Shown: in pieces, positions 50,328-63,480 of the stretch
Numbering within the stretch: the stretch's first letter is position 1
How the letters are laid out: every line of letters begins with the position of its first letter
From: Gentiana macrophylla
Taxonomy: Eukaryota > Streptophyta > Magnoliopsida > Gentianales > Gentianaceae
Length of the DNA: 64,000 nucleotides
Direction of reading: 5' to 3'
Assembly: GCA_026214975.1 (NCBI GenBank)
Contig: CM047815.1
Coordinates: 65,293,852-65,357,851 of the forward strand
Made by a program: the position numbers and the translations under genes
Notes under the pieces: model-generated
What the model saw: only the letters and a program-made list of their open reading frames with translations
The model's database searches: none
What the model was told of the DNA's origin: nothing

Positions 50328-52150
50328 TGTTAGGTGTTATGCCCGAAAGATAATTTTGTAATTGTTTTATTTAATAAATGAAATGATATTATTATTCATA
50401 TTTATTATTCTCATATTCACCAATGTGACAATAGTATTGACACTACAGAAAACCCTAAAGTATATCGTTTATGTAATCACTTAACTCAGTGTATGTGATA
50501 TACACGGGAGGATTGAGTTAGTGAAGATGTACTTAAAATACAATTAGCCCGTAGTGAAGTTAATCGAGAGTATCGGGTCTCTCATTTAACGTGCTATTAA
50601 TGCGCCCAGAACACAATAGGTGTGATTGACTTATCCGGACTTTCGGTTAAGAAAACCTAGTGGGGCATTTATATATGATAGATATATCATATAGGGATGG
50701 ACCGATTTGATTAGAGTTCACTATATAATTCCGTAATCGAGAAGTCTTATCGAATCAATCAATGATCATATTTATGGATATATCTTAATCCTGAGGTGAT
50801 CACGATCCAGCGCTTGAATCGATTATGAGGTTTGACTTGACGGTTAAGGATTACCACTGAGTCGTGATCCGAATTACCCCATCTTGGCATTATTTGGATT
50901 GAGTGAGTAGTCCGTGTTATCACGATACGGAATCCATTCCTTCCATTTATGGAAGTAGATAGACGATTTCCTTATTTGTTAATCCTAGAAACCGATCAAT
51001 AAATGCGAGTTCATATTACAATCGATTAGCTACCGGTGAGTTGTATGAATTAATTGATTTACAGGGTTAATGGTAAATAAGGATAAGAGGTTCTAAAAGG
51101 GTTAACGGTAACTTCCCGATTTAGAATGAATAGTCTATGGAGGATTAATCCATATGTAATGATTATATCAATGGGACGCTTATTATCATTCTCGTGAGGA
51201 GATAAATATAATCTCATAATCGGAGGAGTGCAATCACGGGATTATGGTGGCATATTCCTCGTGATTGATTTATCGAATATAATTATTCTGTTCGTAAGAT
51301 AATTATTTATTTGATTTATCGGAGTCACGATTATTAGTCCATGGTCCCCGACGTGCCTCCAATATAGCATAGCTATTCTCGGACGTCGAATCTAATAATA
51401 TTAATTTAATTCTTATTAGAATTTAATTAAAACGATATGTGAATTAATTATTTAGTGGACTATTAATTAGTTGGGATAAATAATTAAATATGTGAAAAAA
51501 ACATTTTTCATAATCTTGGCCCAATATGTGTGTATGGCCGAAAATTATCAGTCACAAGGGATAATTTTCGGCCAAAGAGGTGTTTTATGGAACAAGAAAT
51601 TGTTTTCTTGTGTATTAATAAGACATGTGCACAAAATATTTATTGGATAAATATTTATGGTAAAAAATAAAGATAAATATTATTCTAGATTTGTGCTAGT
51701 ATATTATGGGATCATCTTTTATTTATTGGATTTATTTATTTGCAAAATAAAATCCTTGGAGGACAAGGATTACTCTCCTATATAAAGAGAGTTCTCCCAA
51801 GCCTAAAACTACACATAAAATTCGACTTCATCTGTTAGAGAGAGGAAGAGATAATTTTCGGCCAAGGGGAGAGAAAGGGAAAATCTTGGAGGTTTTCCGG
51901 GTAGCATATCGGAAGGATTCGAGACGAGAATTTCCTTCTACCGGGAGTTGCTTGGATCACACGTGCGGAAGATCGTGGTGCTCTTCACACCATCCTTTAT
52001 TCTTCCTATTGTGGTTCTTCTACTTGGATTTTGAGATCCAAGAGGTATGTTTTACAACCCCCTTGTAGATGTAGATCTAGTTATTTTATTACGTGTAATT
52101 TATAGATCTAGATCCTTAAATCGTTTCCGTTGCGGATGATATTACTAACC
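50328..52150 (+). repeat. 5' LTR of the 9.3-kb element
   Basis: 1,823-bp LTR. A TATA-like CTATATAAAGAGAG (near 51778) recurs in the partner LTR and fits a retrotransposon promoter. The homologous solo LTR is 11319-13002. Confidence 0.85.
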
Positions 52151-54139
52151 GTGGTATCAGTCGTCTGGTGATCTATATTTATACGTATAAAATATTAGAT
52201 CTAGGAGTGGAAAACATGTAGATTTTTTGTCCCAATTTTTATAGGGGCCGAAAATTTGTTTTTTTTTTTATATTGCGATTGTTGTGGTTTGAAGAGATGG
52301 ATTGGGGTTGGTACTGTTTACTCGTTAGATCTATTGTAGCTCTCTCGATTTAGATCGTTTGAGCATAGGATTGATGTAAAAGTTGTTATTTTTATTTCTT
52401 TATTTTTTCGGCTATTTTTTTTTTGTAATTCCGGAAAAACGACGAAAAACGATGAAGAACGCGAGATGCAGACGGAACTCGAGGTATGAATATGAGTCGG
52501 GGCTGCAAAAATTTTGTTGTAATTTTTTCTTTATTTCACACGGCTAGGGTTTGATTTTTTTATCAAACCCTAATTTTTTTTTAACAAAATCCGTAATTTT
52601 TTTTAAAAAAAAATTAATTTATTTTTCTGGAATAAAAAAATGCAGCAGGATTTAAAAATAAAATTCAAAAAAAATTCAAAATTTTTTTTTAAATTTTATT
52701 TTATAAAATAAAGGCCCCTTCTCCTTTTGGGTTCGCGGTTCGTGATTCAAGATTGTAATTTACTTTTTCCTAGGATAGATTAGATACGGGGTACCAACGA
52801 TCCATCTCGGTGTTTAAATTTTCCGCAATTTATTTTTTATGTGTTTGATCATAAAATAGATATAAAATCGGAATTACCATGACATGCATCATATCATAAA
52901 TCCACTCCATGCATACATGTAGAATTTTAATTTTGGTAATTAAAATAGGCATGTATACAAACTCGCGTAATTAGTTGAAATTTAATTAATACGTGGTAAT
53001 TAATTAATTTAGTAACTAATTAAAGATCCGAGGGCGGGTTATGAAATCGTTAAGCCTTTCGGTGTGTGTTCTCGGTGAACCGCCTTAAAAGCCCAAAGCG
53101 AGATCACGTTTTCGATTCGTAGTGTCTACGAGATTGAATGATGGTAAAAGAACAATAAATCTTGGATAAAAATGGTTCACCTATAGGTTGGGTGGTCAAT
53201 CGAGCTTGGCTCGACCGACTTAACCCTCTCCTACGTGATGTATGCACACAGGGTCCGGTAAGACTAAGCTACACCGGCGGCGGAGGGTGATTCCTTCTTA
53301 TCTCAATAGGGCTCTCTTGACCCGACTTCGTCCGACTGTCACATACGTTCCAACGAATTGGACGGGTAGGCTTGCCTACGTTACCGATACCATTCGAATC
53401 CTTGATTTGATGTGCTTTTATGTTAACATCAAAAGACATGGTTAGTTAACCCACCACCACTTCCAAAATATTGAGTGGGAGCGGGGAGGCGGCACCAACC
53501 CCACGGCCTCTACTATAGATACAAGTAAGTGAGAGAAGGGTGGCGCCTCGTGGCGCTTTGATTTCGTCCCCTACGGATGGTGTTCACCCTATCAACATTC
53601 TTGGTCTCCGAAAGGATAGGATTTCCGGGTAGTCGTCGGGTCACCGACCTATCCTACGACGACACACTCGGGCGCACTAAGATATCCGATATAGTAGGTC
53701 ACACTCATCAAGGTATTCTTGATAATACCAGGCTAAAAAAGGAAGGTAGTCAATGAATAAAGGGATGTTCGATTCTCGTGGGATGTTCGATTCTCACAAG
53801 TTATTCATTGATGAGATTGTCTCGATTTAACCGTCTTCTCTTTGACCTACCCTACGGTGCACTCGAGATGCGAGGTTAAAACCTTGGAATGGTAGAGTAG
53901 ACTTAATTTTAGTTTACAATTCCTAAAATAAACTAATATAGTAGTGTTAAACTTGAATTAATATATGTCATTTTATTTACAATATTATATCCCTTACTAA
54001 ATTGCTTAAAAATTTATATTTGACTAGTATTGACTTTTTTAAAAAGTGGAAAGTAACTAGGACGTTGAACTAGTTAATCGATAATGCAATTAATTTTTTG
54101 AAAGAGATATTTTCTCTTAAGCCTTTTAAAAACCAGAAT

Positions 54140-54660
54140 GACATATAGGTATGTCACTAGTGTCATTCGTGTCAAACGGAAGACAAACTTAGTTTGATAA
54201 AAGGTTATTTCGGATTTTGAAATTCTTCTAGTGAATTTTGAGTGTGTAGTGATTACACAAGTAATTTTCTAAATGAAAAATCGGAAAATCATGAAGTGTT
54301 ACTAGTTGGACGATATTTGGAATCGATGAACTAGTGGGACCTTTATGATTTGTTGTTTTTCTAGAACATTAGAAAAGTGTAACTGACTACACACGTAACC
54401 GTTCTAATTGAAAAACCGGAAAGTCATGAAATGTCGCTAGTTGGACGATATTTGTAATCGGTGAACTAGTGGGAGTTCTATGATTTGTTGTTTTTCTGGA
54501 AACATTAGAACTGTGTAAGTGTTTACATGAGAGATATTCAAATTGAAAAATTGGAAAATCATAAAATAAATCATTGCTCGTTAGACGGTATTTGGAACCG
54601 ATAAACCAGTGGGAGCTTTAATGTTATGATTTGTTGTTTTTTCTGGTATATTAAAAAAAA
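54140..54660 (+). repeat. Tandem repeat, about 135-bp unit
   Basis: Three clear copies of a unit with TCGGAAAATCATGAA, TAGTTGGACGATATTTGGAA, GTGGGA-TTTATGATTTGTTG and CATTAGAA-GTGTAA start near 54281, 54416 and 54551. A weaker partial copy precedes them. Confidence 0.75.
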
Positions 54661-57184
54661 ATCCGAGAAGTCCCGACGAGTAACACTCGAAATAAGACAT
54701 CCCACGGTTCAAGAGTAGTGTCTACTCAAACGAACCGCTAGTTCAAGACTGTTTCCATTCACGGAAAGTCAAGAATGGGAGAATATGTCTAAAAGTGTTA
54801 CTCATCTAAACTGAGAAAACTTTAAGGCTGAACCGAAAATTAATTAAAAATCATAGGATAAGGACAGTGATTTTGGATCACCAACCTATGAATCCTTGGC
54901 GATTTTCTCGAGCTAAGTTCTTTGGAAGAACAAGGTAGCGGTGCATTTAACGATTAAAAGAGTAAACAACGGGCAGTTAATTTTAGCTAGAATAGTGGGA
55001 GTGATATAAGGAAATGAATCTCGGATTCAATCCTTGGATATCGCGGAAAATTTATTTTCGGCTTAAGATTCGTTGGAATGAATGGATTTACCTTCTATTC
55101 GATAATTTGTTTGTCGTATAGAAAGTGAATATTCCATTTGTAGTACGAATCCAAGACTCGGACTTTTGTTTGATAAAGTCAAAACCACTTAGAACTGCTG
55201 AAATATGTATATAAAACACATCTTAAGAACTATTAAAAGCAATTGGTTTTGATATTTAGATAAACGCTTCTTCATATTCCATAGTTAGTCCATAGTCCCT
55301 AAAAGACAAGACAAGGCGGCTCGGGGTGATTCTTTTCTCGATCTGGTTATATTGTCTCAAAGGTTCAATGACTAAGTTTCCTTTCAATCGGGAAAGAATA
55401 ATGGTTATAAAAAAGTAACATAGCTTGTTCATGGCGACCTTCGAGTCTGTTGAAAGATACAAGCTAGTAGGAGCTTCCGAGTAGTGACTTCTTGTCTAAT
55501 AACTATTCAAACACTCCGGTAAGTTTATCCAAAATATTTTGAGGTTTCTCTGTTTTTCACAGAGATAGAGTATTCTATGCTCGGAATAGGCCATTCATAG
55601 TCCTAGAGGCGATGCTCATTGACCTTATTGTGACATGTTCTCACTAAGTGAGAAACCGTTAAATTGCCTTACATAGTTTTAGATGTGCTAGAATACACTG
55701 TTTAACTCAATAAAGATATTGGAAGCGAAATAACGATTTACATTGAAATGTAAGACCAAGAAATCTACCTAGAATATGCTTTGGAATTTACGGATAAGTT
55801 GTGGATTCGGTTCACTCCACTTCCATAAATATAAGCATTTAGCACACGGTGCTTGAAGGTAAGACTGGGAATTTCGCGCATACGTTCGGTCAATGACCAT
55901 TCGTGATATATCTTTTTAACCTATTGTGTATAAAGGTTAGATATATGATTCTTGATATCGGGAAGGGACAGTTATACTGTTGCATCCTTTCTGATAGAGT
56001 CCATGAACAGCAAAACTTTGAACCTTGAAGTACGTTTACTCAATGTAGTTACTAACTGATTAAAATCAGACCACATCCAACATCGGTTGTTGGTGATAAC
56101 ACTAAAACACTACTAAACTAGATTAGAATTTCGATCCACCCAGTAAGTATTGGGAGTACAGTTTATCCATTACCTATTACGGGTTCTGCAGACTTAGTAG
56201 TCTGAGGATCGTTTGATGACCCATGGCTCTTTTGTGAGCGTTATAGGATTACGATAATAGAGGTTGGTTTAATAGCCATAACCCTGTGAATGGAGTTCGG
56301 TACTCAGGATTCTGTTCATACTCTTGTAGAACCACTGGCGTCTCAGCCCCGGTGGGAGTAATTGGATCTACACGGAAAAGAGTAGAATGAATAGGAAAGT
56401 TTATCTTTCAGAGCAAAGCTTGAGTGGTGCAGGGTAATTCCACAAGAAGTAGAGAGTTAATCGGACCTTGGACTCTCTTACCACTTAGTATTGCATGATT
56501 TCGTTCAAAATCGGAAAATAGGGGTGATTCCCAAGACTTTCTTGCCAAACAAGCGGAGTCTGGATTCATTCAAGCAGTATGGTATTGCCTTATGAACTTA
56601 TGACGGGATGGTATTGTCAAGGCTTATGTCCTTTGTGGATAAAAAGCAAACCTCTCGGTCACTTGGAAGTCATATATTTCTACAATATGTGGATTTGACG
56701 AGAATATTGATAAGTCTTTTATAGATTGGATATTAATTTTTAGTACATTAGTGAATATATACATATATTAGTGTTTGTGAAGGATAAAACTGCACCAGTT
56801 GGAATCAACATGGGTGTGTTATCTGAAGTCAAAATCTGACAATGCCACAATTCTCTGCAACAGAGATTTGGAGAACATCCTAAAGAGTTTGACTCGGTCG
56901 AATTCATTAGAATCAGTCACTGGTTTCCCATCCATCTTATTGGTTAAGATGATGCATCTGTGTATGCAACATTCAATGAGGAAGTTCTACACTATGCCTC
57001 AGGAATGACTCTCTAAATCTTCGGATCAAGAGAAATGGGATAGATTCTCTTTCTAGTAAGAGATGGTCAGGTTATTGAACGTCAACTTTGATCGAATCTT
57101 AGACTCGGCGGTTAACAAAGCAAGTTTAGTATGTCCTTTAGTATTTTGAGAGAACGAGGAATAATATGCGGACATAATCATGTG

Positions 57185-57600
57185 TGCACTTAGATATGTG
57201 TGATACACTGATTTTGACTTTAAGTCAGATTGAGGATGATCGTTAAGTCGATCTCGGGCTCAGTGTTTACTCTTGTGTTGAAGCTATTGCTTGGAGGAAT
57301 CCAGCAACGCCAACTCAACTTTAACTAGTTGGGTGACTAGCGGCTTTTGTAGTAGCTAGAGAGGCGATATAGCTTAAGGATTTCCTTTTCATATCTGGGA
57401 GTGATTCTAGATTTGGAAGCCGATACCATATCATTGTGCAAACGATGAAGGGGTAGCTTATAAGGTTTTTCGAAATCACTAGAGGTCAAAAGCATATTGG
57501 GAAAGTACCACATGATTAGATGGACCGGTAACGTTTCGATTCTACGGATCGTCTCGAGCCGACATCCTGACTAATCATTAAGACCCATGATATTTAGATG
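57185..57600 (+). pseudogene. Badly decayed Copia RNase H
   Basis: Piecewise translation recovers, in order, DTDF..KSD and KSISGSVFTL-like pieces (near 57205-57275), then PIPYHCANDEGVAYKVFRNH (57421-57481), then RSKAYWE. These correspond to the Copia RNase H start, the C-DN-GA substrate loop and the RSKHIE stretch. Stops and frame changes are frequent. Its place just before the polypurine tract is correct for Copia. Confidence 0.55.
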
Positions 57601-57811
57601 TAGGTACTCCCCGAGTCACTAACCTATCCTACGACGGCACACTCGGAGTGTACTTTGTCATCTACAATGGTTATGATATGCTTAATGGGTACTAGAATAT
57701 GGGATGGGTCTCCATTGCTTTAGAGCAAGTGGGAGATGTAGTTTGTTGTATTTTAAATAATAGGGTGTGCTCTAAAACAATTAATCACATGCTTTCGTGC
57801 AAGTGGGAGAT

Positions 57812-59645
57812 TGTTAGGTGTTATGCCCGAAAGACAATTTTGTAATTGTTTTATTTAATAAATGAAATGATATTATTATTCATATTTATTATTCTCATAT
57901 TCACCGATGTGACAATAGTATTGACACTACAGAAAACCCTAAAGTATATCATTTATGTAATCACTTAACTTTCGGTGTATGGGATATACACGGGATGATT
58001 GAGTTAGTGAAGATGTACTTAAAATACAATTAGCCCCGTAGTGAAGTTAATCGAGTATCGGGTCTCTCCTTTAACGTGCTATTAATGCGCCCAAAACACA
58101 ATAGGTGTGATTGTCTTATCGGACTTTCGGTTAAGAGAACATAGTGGGGCATTTATATATGATAGATATATCATATAGAAATTTGGACCGATTTGATTAG
58201 AGTTCACGATATAATTCCGTAATCGAGAAGTTTTATCGAATCAATCGATGATCATATTTATGGATATATCTTAATCTGAGGTGATCTGAGTCAAGCGCTT
58301 GAATCGGTATGAGGTTTGACTTGGCGGTTAAGGATTACACCGAGTCTGCGTGATCCGAATTACCCCATCTTGGCATTGTCTTTGGATTGAGTGAGTAGTC
58401 CGTGTTATCACGGATACATAATCCATTCCTTCCATTTATGGAAGTAGATAGACGATTCTCTTATTTTTAATCCTAGAAAGCGATCGATCGCATGCGAGTT
58501 CATATTACAACGATTAGCTACCGGTGAGTTGTATGAATTAATTGATCACTAGGGGTTAATGGTAAATAAGGATAAGAGGTTCAAAAAGGGTTAACGGTAA
58601 CTTCCGATTTAGAATGAATAGTCTACATGGAGGATTAATCCATATGTAATGATTATATCAATGGGCGCTTATTATCATTCTCGTGAGGAGATAAATATAA
58701 TCTCATAATCGGAGGAGTGCGATCACGGGATTATGGTGACATATTCTGTGATTGATTTATCGAATATAATTATTACATTCAGTAAGATAATTATTTATTT
58801 GATTTATCGGGCGATTATTAGTCCATGGTCCCCGACGTGCATCCAATATAGCATAGCTATTCTCGGACGTCGAATCCTAATAATATTAATTTAAATTCTT
58901 ATTAGAATTTAATTAAAACGATATGTGAATTAATTGTTTAGTGGACTATTAAATTAGTTGGGCTAAATAATTAAATATGTGAAAAAGACATTTTTCATAA
59001 TCTTGGCCCAATATGTGTGTATGGCCGAAAATTAATTGTGACTAGGTCACAAGGGATAATTTTCGGCCAAAGAGGTGTTTTATGGAACAAGAAATTATAT
59101 TCTTTTATATTAATAAGACATGTGCACAAAATATTTATTGGATAAATATTTATGGTAAGAAATAAAGATAAATATTATTCTAGATTTGTTCTAGAATATT
59201 ATGGGATTATCTTTTATTTATTGGATTTATTTATTTGCAAAATAAAATCCTTGGAGGACAAGGATTACTCTCCTATATAAAGAGAGTTCTTCCAAGCCTA
59301 AAACTACACATAAAATTCGACTTCATCTCTTAGAGAGAGGAAGAGATAATTTTCGACCAAGGGGAGAGAAAGGGAAAATCTTGGAGGTTTTCCGGGTAGC
59401 ATATCAGAAGGATTCGATACGAGAATTTCCTTCCACCGGGAGTTGCTTGGATCACACGTGCGGAAGATCGTGGTGCTCTTCACACCATCCTTTATTCTTC
59501 CTATTGCGGTTCTTCTACTTAGATTTTGAGATCCAAGAGGTATGTTCTACAACCCCCTTGTAGATGTAGATCTAGTTATTTTATTACGTGTAATTTATAA
59601 ATCTAGATCCTTAAATCGCTTCCGTTGTGGATGATATTACTAACA
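57812..59645 (+). repeat. 3' LTR of the 9.3-kb element
   Basis: 1,834-bp copy of 50328-52150, ending TACTAACA before the TCCTT duplication. Confidence 0.85.
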
Positions 59646-60645
59646 TCCTTGACACCCCGCATATGCTTCACACTCTAAATAGCCAATCCTTGACACCCCG
59701 TTGATGCTTCAATGGTCTATTTGCACGCTAACTCCTCGAAGAACTCTCTTTCTCCAATGACTAAATACATTCTACATTCCTTCACACCCCGCAGATGCTT
59801 CAACAGTTTTTCTCTTTCTTTGAAGACTGGTTTTGATTGAGATGGTGTTGTATCAAATTAATGATACAAGGATGAGAGCTTTCTGCTGAATTTGACTTTG
59901 AAGGTTAAGTTGCAGCTATTTGATCAAGTAGATCACTGGATATTTACTTTGAATGTCGTTGATGAAGATCTACTTAATCTCTAAACATGAAGTGGTAAGC
60001 TTTTGAAGATGATGATCTTGTTCTTAGAATTTTCTCTGTTTCTTCAGAATCTCCAAGTTTTCTTTCAGTTGTCCTCCAGATTCCTTTTATACTCTTCGTA
60101 GGGTAGCTATACCGTTGAGCCAATGAGTGGCTCTCTTTTAATGTTGGTTATCATTTAATTCAAAAAGGCCCGTTCAGCTTTTCCCCGTTGCTGTATTGTA
60201 CTTGATGGCTTCTAGAATGTCACTTTTAGCATTAAATGCTATCTATTCCACTTGTATGATTTTGTAGCCATTGGACCATATTTGATCACGTGGATTATAC
60301 GCCCTTTAATTTGTCTCTTCATATATCAGAAAGTCACTTGAGGTTTTGCATTGTCTGATCATCACTGTCTGCTCTGCTAGTCTGGCTTACTTCAGAGTTG
60401 CTAGTATGTTTCTGCATCGTTTGGAAATGCTTCTCTTGGCAGTAGTTTGTCATGTTGAGATGGACGAAAGTCTGGTCTTCTAAGTCTTCAAACCTATTCT
60501 AAACTTAGACTAGTTTGGTTCAAGGCCAATTACAAAGAAAGTCTTACTAAGCCTATATAGTTCACATGTCAGACTACTAAGCAAACTTATACTTGGTTAC
60601 AAAACCAACTAGTTTTGGTATCATCAAACTTCTAACTTATGGGTA

Positions 60646-60790
60646 GGGGTGTACACGGTTCAGTTTGGTTCAGTTTTAAGTATTTTCAAAACCAACCCAA
60701 ATATTCGGTTGAAAAATATGAAACCAAAACCAATCATATTATTGACGTTTTGGTTCGGTTCGGTTTTCAATTAATTGGTTTGTGTGGAAA
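60646..60790 (+). mobile_element. MITE-like element with GGGGTGTACACGG end
   Basis: GGGGTGTACACGG is followed by repeated TTTGGTTC / AAACCAA motifs that can pair. The ends and content resemble 7928-8834. The right end is not clear. Confidence 0.4.
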
Positions 60791-61182
60791 TACTATGGTT
60801 AATATTACATTATTATTATACTCATAACATGTTACATTATAACGTGTTACTTTGTATCATGAGACATATTAATTGCATTGAATAAACAATTAATATGTCC
60901 TAATAGTCATAAAGTAACTATCCTTTGTCCTATTATGTAATAGCATAGACATAGCCGACTCTAGCATTTATTGTAGCCGGCTCTAGTTACTTTTACTTTA
61001 CTAGCTAGGATCCTCTCTTGTAAGGATCCTCTCTTGTACCTATTTATACTCATTCTTTCAACATGAATAAACAAGTTGAAGTTTACTCTTGTGTTTATCA
61101 CATTCTCAAACTCTCTTCATGGTATCGGAGCCTTAAACTCCTGAAATCCGCTGCAAACTCTCAGCAACCCTGCTGAATCAAG

Positions 61183-62165
61183 AATGTCTTCACTATCTGA
61201 AGCTTCCTCACCTTCAGTTGAGTCCCATTTGCCTCAAGCAGACCTGAGGGTCTTGAATCTTCATCTTATACTAATCATAGACTTGATGGCAACAACTATT
61301 TGCTATGGTCAAGATCTATGAAAATGTACATCTCTCTGGACAAGGTAAGATGGGATACTGTCCGGCTCTAAACCGCCTCTTGAAGATGACCGGATTTGAA
61401 TCATGTGGATATCTGCTAATAATCAAGTCATGACCATTCTCACAAGATCAATGACAAAAGAGATTAGTGAGAACTTTATGATGTATGATCTGCAAAGGAA
61501 ATGCAGGATAATGCCAGGGATCTTTACTCCAAGAAAGACAATACATCGAAGTGTATGAACTTGAAGCTCAGATCCAAAAGCTGCAGGCAAGGAGATATGT
61601 CTCAGTAACTCAATACTTCAACCAATCTGTCTCAGGGCATGGCAACACCTAGATATCTTTGGAAACTCACCCCTGGAATGATGTCAAGGATGATGCCGCC
61701 TTTATAAGGACATTATTGAGAAAAAGAGAGTATTCAAGTTTCTTCTTGGATGAATCGCCTTACTTGATGATGTTAGAGGAAGAATCCTTGCCACAAAACC
61801 TCTCCCCAATCTCAAATCCATGTTTCTTTGAAGTCAAACATGAGGAAAGCAGGAGGAAAGTGATGTTTCTTTGAACTCCCCATCGACAACCCTTTGAGAG
61901 TGCTACCGCCGACCATCGGGAAGCCTCTTGAGGTTCTTGAGGCGTCGGGAAGCCTGCGATAGAAGCTGGAAAGTTGTTATGTGAGCACTGCAAACGCACA
62001 AATCACACCAAGGACACTTGCTGGAAGCTACATGGCATGCCTAAATCTCTCAAACCTACCAGGGAAAGTCAGGGCAGGCATGTCCATGAAGAGGAGAATG
62101 ACAACAAGTTGAATGCTCGGTTTGTTGCTTTCAAAGCTTTCCTCACTCAACAAAAAAGAAGGTAG
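61183..62165 (+). pseudogene. Copia gag with zinc knuckle
   Basis: ATG at 61183 starts MSSLSEASSPSVESHLPQ. After a frame change comes RLDGNNYLLWSRSMKMYI, the conserved gag start. A later frame (61659-61874) ends EVKHEESRRKVMFL. The knuckle CEHCKRTNHTKDTC (61980-62025) is intact as CX2CX4HX4C. Several frameshifts occur. Confidence 0.75.
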
Positions 62166-62199
62166 TACCTCTCACCGACACGGCTACTCGAGGCTAGTG

Positions 62200-62470
62200 C
62201 GGGTAAATTCTACTCTTCTATTAGTAATGAAACATGGATTGTTGATTCGGGGCCTCTCCCATATGACTGTAATAAAAACCTCATAACTCACCTTATGCCA
62301 TGTCAACAAATTCACAATGTTAAAGCTCTTTGATGGATCCATTTCTCGTGCAAAAGGTTTTGGAAATGTTAAACTCACTAATAAGATATGTACAAGGATG
62401 TCCTATTTGTTCCAAAATTAGATCGCAATCTCATATCTCACAATTAGACTTGCAAAAGATTTAAATTGAA
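62200..62470 (+). pseudogene. Copia protease remnant
   Basis: The frame near 62226 reads SNETWIVDSG, the aspartic protease site (D-S-G). The following residues are frame-broken and the flap region is not continuous. Confidence 0.6.
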
Positions 62471-63480
62471 TTGTTGTTTTTAATAAGAATCGGTGCACTT
62501 TCAGACCCTTCTTCACAGGAAGTGATTGGGAGGGCTAAACCCTGCTTAGGATTGTATGTGGTCGACCCTGCTGAAGACAGAAGACTGAAGACTGAATCTG
62601 CCTCAGAAGCCTGCACTCAAACCTTAGATAATATCATGTTATGGCATTATAGACTAGGACATCCAAGTTTTGGTTATTTGAAGTCTGTAATTCCTGAATT
62701 ATTTAAAGGATGTAATGTCAATGATCTTCAATGTGATATTTGTCAATTTGCCAAACTTACCAAATCTGTGTATGCCAAACTACCTCATTTGCCTTCCACA
62801 CCTTTCACTTTAATTCATAGTGATGTATGGGGACCTTCAAGGGTAAAAAGTATAACGAGGAAAAGGTGGTTTGTCACTTTCATTGATGATCATACCAGAA
62901 CACATGGTGTTTTTAATGAAGGATAAATCGAAGTTGGACCCAGTGATTTGAGAATTCTACAACATGATCTCTACTCAATTTGACACTAAGATCAAGATCT
63001 TAAAGCGATAATGCTCTTGAATACTATGAGTCTAACCTCGGTAATTTCTTGATGAATAAGGGATTGTCCATATCGGCGGTTGTGTGGAAACACCTCAACA
63101 AAATGGGGTTCTTTGAGAAAGAACAGGCACTCTTGGAGATGGCTAGATCAATCATGTTCACTACCCATGTCCCAAAGTATATGTGGGGTGAAGCTATATT
63201 AACTGCCACTTACTTAATCAACAGACTTCCCAGCAGAGTGTTAGGCTTCAAAACTCCTATCCAAACCCTCACGACCACACACTCATGCCCTCATCTTATC
63301 TCCCAATTACCACCAAAAATCTTTGGTTGTCTTTGCATTTGTTTATATCCATGCCCAACATGAAGCAAACTTGATCCCAAAGCTCATAAGTGCATTTTCC
63401 TAGGATATGCAAAGGACAAGAAAGGTTACAAGTGTTACTCTCTTACGAAAGAGATTTTACAATTCTATGGATGTAAAATT
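62471..63480 (+). pseudogene. Copia pre-integrase and integrase
   Basis: An open stretch of 151 aa (62471-62926) carries LWHYRLGHPSF (first zinc-finger His), QCDIC (Cys pair), LIHSDVWGPS (first catalytic Asp) and FIDDHTR. After a damaged segment, 63049-63363 gives LLEMARSIMFTTHVPKYMWG and EAILTATYLINRLPSRVLGF, the integrase core end with its Glu region disturbed. KLDPKAHKCIFLGYAKDKKG follows near 63370-63427. Confidence 0.8.

Larger units (their letters stand above)
50328..59645 (+). mobile_element. 9.3-kb Copia-type LTR element with decayed pol, TSD TCCTT
   Basis: LTRs 50328-52150 and 57812-59645 are close copies (TGTTAGGTGTTATGCCCG to ATATTACTAAC). TCCTT flanks both ends (50323-50327 and 59646-59650). 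TGGTATCAG follows the left LTR (initiator-tRNA-Met primer site) and AAGTGGGAGAT precedes the right LTR. The 5.66-kb interior has no ORF above 70 aa. Only RNase H is traceable (57185-57600). Two fragments of CCTATCCTACGACGRCACAC occur near 53650 and 57620. The element was probably already defective when it moved. Confidence 0.85.
49938..60637 (+). mobile_element. SIRE-like LTR, split by the 50328-59645 element
   Basis: The left part (49938-50327) starts TGTTGGTCCCG and contains TTCAGAGGGGGGAGGGGGTG, the G-run and GTGAATGAACTC stretch typical of SIRE/Maximus-type Copia LTRs. The right part (59651-60637) is non-coding and ends near CATCAAACTTCTAAC. No internal region or partner LTR is seen, so it is a solo or truncated LTR. 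The right border is approximate. Confidence 0.5.

Noticed and set aside
62184..62378. Minus-strand 64-aa ORF
   Set aside because: Antisense to the Copia protease region, with no similarity of its own.
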